DNA from: CAISIP01 sp965278985
GTDB lineage: Bacteria; Pseudomonadota; Gammaproteobacteria; Burkholderiales; Burkholderiaceae_C
Length of the DNA stretch: 64,000 bases
Assembly (NCBI GenBank): GCA_965278985.1
Contig: OZ257131.1
Location: 1,674,001 to 1,738,000, forward strand
Reading direction: 5' to 3'
Below, one piece after another: positions 59,220 through 64,000 of this stretch. How positions within the stretch are numbered: position 1 is the first letter of the stretch; the number at the start of each line of letters is the position of its first letter. The notes below the pieces were generated by a model. That model did not search any database. It saw only the letters and a list, made by a program, of their open reading frames with translations, and had not been told where the DNA came from. Both the position numbers and the translations under genes were made by a program.

Positions 59220-61055
59220 ATGCATAACGTGAAACGATTCCCTGTGCTGCGGTGTCTTCTGGCGGTCCTGTTGCTGCTGGCAGGGCTGCTGCCGGGCCGG
59301 CACGCCGCCGCCCAGACCTCCTGGGTGGACCTGGCCGGAGGCGCGCCCGGCCTCACCAACGACGGCCAGACCCGCACGCTGACCTGGTTGTGGACACCCG
59401 GGGGCGCATCCATCAGCGGCACGGTGGACATCACGCGCACCGGGGCCGGCGTGCATTTCGTGCTGGCCGAAAGCCAGCTCGACACGACGCAGGCCTTCGT
59501 ATCCAGCGCGGGTGAATACGACAACAGCCCCTATGCCGTATCGCTGGGCGGCGCGGCGGGTATTCGCCAATTCGGCTCCGAGGGCGAAATCGGCCGCGGG
59601 CCCAACGACGTGCCCGGAGGCCAGTTCTCGACGACGGTGATCGACTTCCGCTTCGACGGCACCGTCAGTGCCCCGGACAACACCATCCTGACACTGTTCG
59701 ACCCTGGAGGGTCGGAGCAAGATAGCAGTGGTACGCGCTTCTCCGGGCCGGCCACTTACCGCTTCACGGCGTTCTACCGTGGTGCGCCGGTGGACACCAG
59801 CAGCTGGACCGTGACCGTGGTGGATCCCTACCTGCCGGCGGTGACCCCGGCCCAGTGGACCTGGGACGCGCCCACGGGAACGTACCGGCTGGAGACATAT
59901 CCCTCCGCTTCCACGCCACCAGGTTTTGCCGACTACAACTTCCCCGACACGCTGGTGTTCATCGACACCCGCAACACCACCTTCGACCGCCTGGTGCTCA
60001 CTGCCGATGGCCTGGCCTTCGACACCATGGCCATCGGCATCGGCTCGGCCAACCGGCCCAAGCTGCCGATCACGCTGGATGCCACCTGGGTCAACGGCAG
60101 GCCTGCCGACGCCGTCAACCTGGCCATCGCAGGAGCCGGTGCCGATGATGCGACGGGCGGGAGCTCCACCGCCCCCGCGACCACCGTGGCAGCCCTCGCC
60201 AACGGTGTGCCCAACCAGCAGGTCACGATCCGCGAGACCTTCACGCGCGGCGCCATCAGCCACTACGGTATCGCCTGGTCGTGCCGGCGCCTGGACAACA
60301 ACGTAGTCATCGCCAGCGGCACGGGGGACACCGGCAACTTCCTGATGCCTGCCGACACGGGCGTGGGCTGCAATTTCGTGAACACGGGCCGCGCATCGTT
60401 GCGGCTGGAGAAGGCCCTGCCCTTCGGCCGCACCAATCCCGGGGACCAGTTCGAACTCGGCGTCACCGGCCCCGGCGCCCCCCCGGCGGTGACCACCACC
60501 GGCGCCGGCAACACCGCCACCGGTGCGGTCGTGATCGCCACAGCCACCATCGGCAGCAGCTACACCTTCACGGAACTCGCCGCCGGTGGCGCGAACCTGG
60601 GCACCTACGGCAGCAACTGGAGCTGCACGAACACACGCGCCGACGGGCAACAGCCCAACGGCTCCGGTACCAGCTTCTCGCTGACACCCCTGGCCGGCGA
60701 CGACCTGGCCTGCACCTTCCGCAACAGCGTGCGGCCCGCCGCCGACCTGCGCGTGCGCAAGACGGTGAACCCCGCCGGCGCGCGCACGGGCGAGGTGCTG
60801 ACCTACACCCTCGTCGCCGACAACCTGGGGCCGGACCCGGCCAACGGCGCCCTGCTGCGCGATGCTCCCGGCGCCGGCCTGGACTGCAGCCGGCCGGCCG
60901 GCACCGCGGCCTGCACGGCGAGCGGTGGTGCATCCTGCCCCGGGCCCTCGGTGCCCGTGGCCAGCCTGGTGGGCGGCGGCATGCTGATCCCCACCCTGCC
61001 CGTGGGGGGCAGCGTCACGCTGACCCTGCAGTGCACGGTGACGGCTACGCCGTAG
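59220..61055 (+). CDS. Exported DUF11-type surface protein
   Basis: 611 residues from ATG 59220. Signal peptide about 1-31 (LRCLLAVLLLLAGLLPG, cleavage near AAA). The mature part is Gly/Thr/Asp-rich with repeated beta modules: TASGGV-like strands, two VTITATGS-like repeats (GSSYTFTELAAGGANLGTYG) and a C-terminal DUF11 module (ADLRVRKTVNPAGARTGEVLTYTL, split as ADLRVRKTVNPAG and ARTGEVLTYTL). No LPXTG or membrane anchor is visible. It is the third gene of the operon, 5 bases after the barrel gene. It overlaps the convergent LysR gene by 11 bases at the 3' ends. Confidence 0.72.
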   Translation: MHNVKRFPVLRCLLAVLLLLAGLLPGRHAAAQTSWVDLAGGAPGLTNDGQTRTLTWLWTPGGASISGTVDITRTGAGVHFVLAESQLDTTQAFVSSAGEYDNSPYAVSLGGAAGIRQFGSEGEIGRGPNDVPGGQFSTTVIDFRFDGTVSAPDNTILTLFDPGGSEQDSSGTRFSGPATYRFTAFYRGAPVDTSSWTVTVVDPYLPAVTPAQWTWDAPTGTYRLETYPSASTPPGFADYNFPDTLVFIDTRNTTFDRLVLTADGLAFDTMAIGIGSANRPKLPITLDATWVNGRPADAVNLAIAGAGADDATGGSSTAPATTVAALANGVPNQQVTIRETFTRGAISHYGIAWSCRRLDNNVVIASGTGDTGNFLMPADTGVGCNFVNTGRASLRLEKALPFGRTNPGDQFELGVTGPGAPPAVTTTGAGNTATGAVVIATATIGSSYTFTELAAGGANLGTYGSNWSCTNTRADGQQPNGSGTSFSLTPLAGDDLACTFRNSVRPAADLRVRKTVNPAGARTGEVLTYTLVADNLGPDPANGALLRDAPGAGLDCSRPAGTAACTASGGASCPGPSVPVASLVGGGMLIPTLPVGGSVTLTLQCTVTATP

Positions 61056-61977
61056 TGGCGTGCGCTGCGGGGCTGCCCTGCGAGAGTTCCTGCGCCAGCT
61101 CAGCGATCAACGTGCGCAGCCAGCTGTGCGCCGCATCGTGGCGGTACCGCACGTGCCAGGCCATGTGCACCGGAAAAGTCCCCAGGTCCACCGGCGCCGG
61201 CAGCACCTTGAGCCGCGGGTCGCTCGCCAGCTTGCGGCAGATCAGGCGCGGCAGCGTCGCGCAATAGTCCGTCACCGCCACCATCTCCGGCACGGCCAGG
61301 AAATGCGTGACCGACACGGCCACCTCGCGCTTCAGGCTCTGCTGCTGCAGCGCCGTGAACAGGCCCACGCGCAGGCGCCCGGGCGGCAGCACGTTGACGT
61401 GTTTCATGCGCTCGTACTGCCGGCGTGAAAGCTTGTCGCCGACCTGTGGATGGTCCGCGCGCACCACGCAGGCCAGCCCTTCGTCCATGAGGTGCTGCAC
61501 CACCAGGTTGTCGGGCGGGTCCACGATGCGGCCGAAGACCATGGCCGTGGTGCCGGAGACCACGCCCGTCTCCGCCAGGTCCGTACCGAAGGGCGTGAGG
61601 CGCAGCCGGATGCCCGGCGCCACGGCGCGCAGCCGCTCCACCAGCGCCGGCATCAGCACGAATTCCACATAGCTGTTCGGCGCCAGCGTGATCTGCGCAT
61701 TCGCCTGCGCGGGGTCGAAGGCCTGCTGGCCCAGCACCACATCGTCCAGCGTGGCCAGTGCGGAAGCGATCACGGGCGCCAGCTCCTGCGCCTTGGGAGT
61801 GGGCTGCATGCCATACCGCTCGCGGATGAACAGCGGGTCCTGCAACATGGCGCGCAGCCTGGTGAGCGCGTTGGACAGCGCGGGCTGCGTCATGCCCAGG
61901 CGCTCGGCGGCACGGGTCACGCTGCGCTCCTCCATCAGGGCCAGGAAGACGGGCAGCAGGTTGAGATCGTAACGCAT
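61045..61977 (-). CDS. LysR-family transcriptional regulator
   Basis: 310 residues. N-terminal helix-turn-helix (LPVFLALMEERSVTRAAERLGMTQPALSNALTRLR, key part TRAAERLGMTQPALSNA) and a C-terminal effector-binding domain (SVTHFLAVPEMVAVTDYCATLPR region). The N-terminal pattern is that of the NodD/SyrM-like subgroup (ALMEERSVTRAAERLG). Divergent from the Old Yellow Enzyme gene across 123 bases that contain a strong palindrome, so it should regulate that gene. Confidence 0.9.
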   Translation of the reverse strand: MRYDLNLLPVFLALMEERSVTRAAERLGMTQPALSNALTRLRAMLQDPLFIRERYGMQPTPKAQELAPVIASALATLDDVVLGQQAFDPAQANAQITLAPNSYVEFVLMPALVERLRAVAPGIRLRLTPFGTDLAETGVVSGTTAMVFGRIVDPPDNLVVQHLMDEGLACVVRADHPQVGDKLSRRQYERMKHVNVLPPGRLRVGLFTALQQQSLKREVAVSVTHFLAVPEMVAVTDYCATLPRLICRKLASDPRLKVLPAPVDLGTFPVHMAWHVRYRHDAAHSWLRTLIAELAQELSQGSPAAHATTA

Positions 61978-62006
61978 CCAGATATCTTGCCATGGACATA
62001 TCTGGA
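61977..62006. promoter_or_regulatory. Candidate LysR operator: 30-bp interrupted palindrome
   Basis: TCCAGATAT and ATATCTGGA form 9-bp perfect arms separated by 12 bases. The left arm overlaps the LysR start codon; the right arm lies about 95 bases before the enzyme gene. LysR proteins recognise interrupted dyads with T-N11-A cores in divergent gaps, so this fits autoregulation and control of the flanking reductase. Confidence 0.6.
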
Positions 62007-62100
62007 ATCCAGGAAATAAATTGGATCAATTGGGCTGCGGCGCGCATCCTTCAGTCCCGTCCAAGCCAATTCACCCAAACGCAACACCGAAGGAGCTGCC

Positions 62101-63198
62101 ATGACCACCACCACCGACACCCTGTTCACCCCCACCCGCCTGGGCGCCATCGCCGTGCAGAACCGCGTCGCCATGGCGCCCCTCACACGGTCACGTGCCG
62201 GCATGGATGGCGTGCCCTCCCCGCTGGCCGCCACCTACTACGCGCAGCGCGCCTCGGCCGGCCTGCTGATCGCCGAGGCCACCAACATCTCGCGCCAGGG
62301 CCGGGGTTATGCGTACACGCCCGGCCTGTACACCGATGCGCAGGTCGCAGGCTGGAAGCAGGTCACGCGCGCCGTGCACGCTGCCGGTGGGCGCATCGTG
62401 GTGCAGCTGTGGCATGTGGGGCGCATGTCCCACACCAGCCTGCAGGAGGGCGGCGCCGCGCCGGTTGCACCGTCCGCGCTGCAGGCCGGCGGCAACGTGT
62501 TCACCGAAGCGGGGTTCGAGGCACCCTCGATGCCCCGTGCGCTCGAACTGCAGGAGATCCCCGGCATCGTCGAGGACTACCGCCAGGCAGCGCTGCGTGC
62601 CAAGGCGGCAGGTTTCGACGGCGTGGAGGTACATGCCGCCAATGGCTACCTGCTGGAGCAGTTCCTGCGCGACAGCACGAACCGGCGCGACGACGCGTAT
62701 GGCGGCTCCCTCCAGAACCGCGCCCGGCTGACGCTGGAGGTGGTGGACGCCGTGGCCGGCGTCTGGGGCGCCGACCGCGTGGGCCTGCGCCTCTCGCCGC
62801 TGTCCACCGCCATCGGCAACACGCCGCTGGACAGCACGCCGCAGGAGACACACGCCTACCTCGCCCGCGAACTCGGCGCGCGTGGGCTGGCCTACCTGCA
62901 TGTGGTGGAGGGCCAGATGCATGCCGAGGACGGCAGCAGCCGCTTCGACAACCAGGCGCTGCGCCAGGCCTTCGGTGGCGCCTACATCGCCAACAACGGC
63001 TACGACCGCCAGCGCGCCATCACCGCCACGGCCTCGGGCCATGCCGACATGGTGGCCTTCGGCCGCGACTTCATCGGCAACCCGGACCTGGTCGAGCGGC
63101 TGCAGCGCCAGCTGCCGCTGTTCAACGCGCCCGCCTCGGGCTACTTCGGCGGCGGCGCCGAGGGCTACACCGCGTTCAGCATCGCGCAGGCGGCCTGA
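62101..63198 (+). CDS. Old Yellow Enzyme-type ene-reductase (alkene reductase)
   Basis: 365 residues with AAGGAG upstream of ATG 62101. FMN TIM barrel with Thr29 (APLTR), VQLWHVGRMSH, and the substrate-binding pair His178 and Asn181 plus proton donor Tyr183 in HAANGYLLEQF. GGSLQNRARL and GFGRDFIGNP-like phosphate-site residues complete the pattern. It reduces activated C=C bonds or nitro groups with NADPH, as NemA and XenA do. Probably induced by electrophiles through the LysR gene beside it. A MAPEG gene follows. Confidence 0.93.
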   Translation: MTTTTDTLFTPTRLGAIAVQNRVAMAPLTRSRAGMDGVPSPLAATYYAQRASAGLLIAEATNISRQGRGYAYTPGLYTDAQVAGWKQVTRAVHAAGGRIVVQLWHVGRMSHTSLQEGGAAPVAPSALQAGGNVFTEAGFEAPSMPRALELQEIPGIVEDYRQAALRAKAAGFDGVEVHAANGYLLEQFLRDSTNRRDDAYGGSLQNRARLTLEVVDAVAGVWGADRVGLRLSPLSTAIGNTPLDSTPQETHAYLARELGARGLAYLHVVEGQMHAEDGSSRFDNQALRQAFGGAYIANNGYDRQRAITATASGHADMVAFGRDFIGNPDLVERLQRQLPLFNAPASGYFGGGAEGYTAFSIAQAA

Positions 63199-63311
63199 GG
63201 TTGCGCCGGGCGCGGGCGGCGTGCGTGGGCGTGGAATCTCTGCCGCCCGCGGCGCGCTGCACAATGCCTGTCCCGGCAGCGATGCCAACGCCAACCACGA
63301 CGAGGAGCCAC

Positions 63312-63710
63312 ATGGGCAAGGATCTGTACTACCTGGGCGCCTGCGCCCTGCTCACCTGGATCATGGTCTTGACCGCCGGCGGACTGCGCGCCATGGGGGC
63401 TGGCAAGGACGCCATGGCCGTGGCCGCCGGCAACCGCGACAACATGCCGCCGCCCTCGCCCCTGTCCGGCCGCGCCGACCGGGCCGCCAAGAACATGCTG
63501 GAAAACATGCTGCTCTTCGCGGTGCTGGTGTTGGCCGCGCACATCGCCGGCGTGCTGGGGCCGCGCGTGGCACTCGGGGCGCAGGTCTTCTTCTGGGCGC
63601 GGCTGGTGTACTGGTTCGTCTACCTGGCCGGCATCCCCTACCTGCGCACGGTCGTCTGGACGGTGGGCACGGTGGGGCTGGCCATCATCTTTTCGGCATT
63701 GCTGGCCTGA
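63312..63710 (+). CDS. MAPEG-family membrane protein
   Basis: 132 residues from ATG 63312 (GAGGAGCC upstream). Four hydrophobic helices with the charged ENMLLFAVLVL motif in helix 2 and the ARLVYWFVYLAGIPYLRTV region in helix 3, characteristic of the bacterial MAPEG/YecN group. Eukaryotic relatives are glutathione-dependent enzymes; bacterial function is uncertain. It lies 113 bases after the ene-reductase and may share its transcript, which would give a detoxification pair. Confidence 0.85.
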   Translation: MGKDLYYLGACALLTWIMVLTAGGLRAMGAGKDAMAVAAGNRDNMPPPSPLSGRADRAAKNMLENMLLFAVLVLAAHIAGVLGPRVALGAQVFFWARLVYWFVYLAGIPYLRTVVWTVGTVGLAIIFSALLA

Positions 63711-63762
63711 GCGCCACAGCGGTAGCCACCGCCACCGCCAGGTCCGCTACGGGGGCGCCCGG

Positions 63763-64000
63763 TCAAGCAGCGTCCTGCAGCACGGTGCGCAGCACCATGT
63801 CCACCAGCAACGCCTCGGCGGCGTCGAAATCCCCCTGCTCCAGCGCCGGCTTGTCCAGCACCAGGCTGATCTGGGTGGCGAAGTCGGCGTAGGCCTGCGT
63901 GGAGGCCCACAGCACCACCATCAGGTGCGTGGCGTCCACCGGCCGGCAGATGCCCGCCTCGGCCCAGCGGTTGAAGACCGCGATGTCCTTTTGCAGCGCG
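63763..64000 (-). CDS. TetR-family regulator, C-terminal part (RutR-like)
   Basis: The reverse-strand frame stops at TGA 63763-63765 and runs off the right edge, leaving 79 codons. The readable tail includes DIAVFNRWAEAGICRPVDAT, MVVLWASTQAYADFATQ and EALLVDMVLRTVLQDAA. The WA-TQ-YADF block matches the C-terminal domain of RutR-like TetR regulators, which respond to pyrimidines in E. coli. The DNA-binding half is outside the window, so the assignment is moderate. Convergent with the MAPEG gene. Confidence 0.7.
   Translation of the reverse strand, partial: ALQKDIAVFNRWAEAGICRPVDATHLMVVLWASTQAYADFATQISLVLDKPALEQGDFDAAEALLVDMVLRTVLQDAA

Noticed and set aside
1..64000. CRISPR arrays, insertion sequences, prophage or toxin-antitoxin genes
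   Set aside because: No spaced direct repeats, transposase, integrase or phage structural motif was seen in any frame read.

Overview
The window is GC-rich, gene-dense chromosome of a betaproteobacterium, most likely a Comamonadaceae member (Acidovorax/Paracidovorax-like). That placement is inferred from gene content: four TctC/Bug-type periplasmic binding proteins, a complete tctCBA-tctDE locus, several c-di-GMP enzymes, and IclR/LysR-controlled catabolic operons. No phage, insertion sequence, rRNA or CRISPR array is visible. One tRNA gene (Asn, GUU) is present.

Layout, left to right. (1) 1-3533: end of a ferredoxin-NADP reductase, tRNA-Asn with a clear terminator, a spore-coat-U/pilin-like secreted protein (copy 1) and a HAMP-GGDEF-EAL protein. 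(2) 3634-15191: a nine-gene leftward operon with two carotenoid-cleavage-type oxygenases, a CoA ligase, thiolase, SDR, nitronate monooxygenase, alpha/beta hydrolase and two TctC-type binding proteins, divergent from an IclR regulator. It looks like an uncharacterised catabolic pathway. (3) 15295-18712: small membrane and hypothetical genes around SCPU copy 2, whose mature protein is identical to copy 1. (4) 18915-24159: tctABC with its two-component system tctDE. (5) 24177-33551: an Hsp15-like RNA-binding protein, two tandem MHYT-GGDEF-EAL paralogs, a SAM-cyclase-AAA-TPR protein, acylphosphatase and GST. (6) 33748-37415: an unrecognised 297-residue protein, a chemoreceptor and a DUF3016 lipoprotein. 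(7) 37542-42596: a single-chain IclR-SMP-30 fusion divergent from a DapA-like lyase, an enolase-superfamily dehydratase and a binding protein, which together resemble a sugar-acid pathway.

(8) 42696-47524: AraC/quinone oxidoreductase and cysK/MocR divergent pairs. (9) 47588-52491: a three-gene c-di-GMP module, in which a soluble histidine kinase lies between a PAS-GGDEF-EAL-REC protein and a REC-HD-GYP protein. (10) 52835-61055: a three-gene cell-surface operon, with two exported DUF11-type proteins around a 1210-residue predicted outer-membrane barrel. (11) 61045-64000: LysR divergent from an Old Yellow Enzyme, a MAPEG protein and the end of a TetR-family regulator.

The main themes are uptake and breakdown of organic acids and aromatic or terpenoid-like compounds, and surface/biofilm control: five c-di-GMP proteins, a chemoreceptor, secreted pilin-like proteins and the DUF11 operon. 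Function calls come from reading motifs by eye. No database search was possible.
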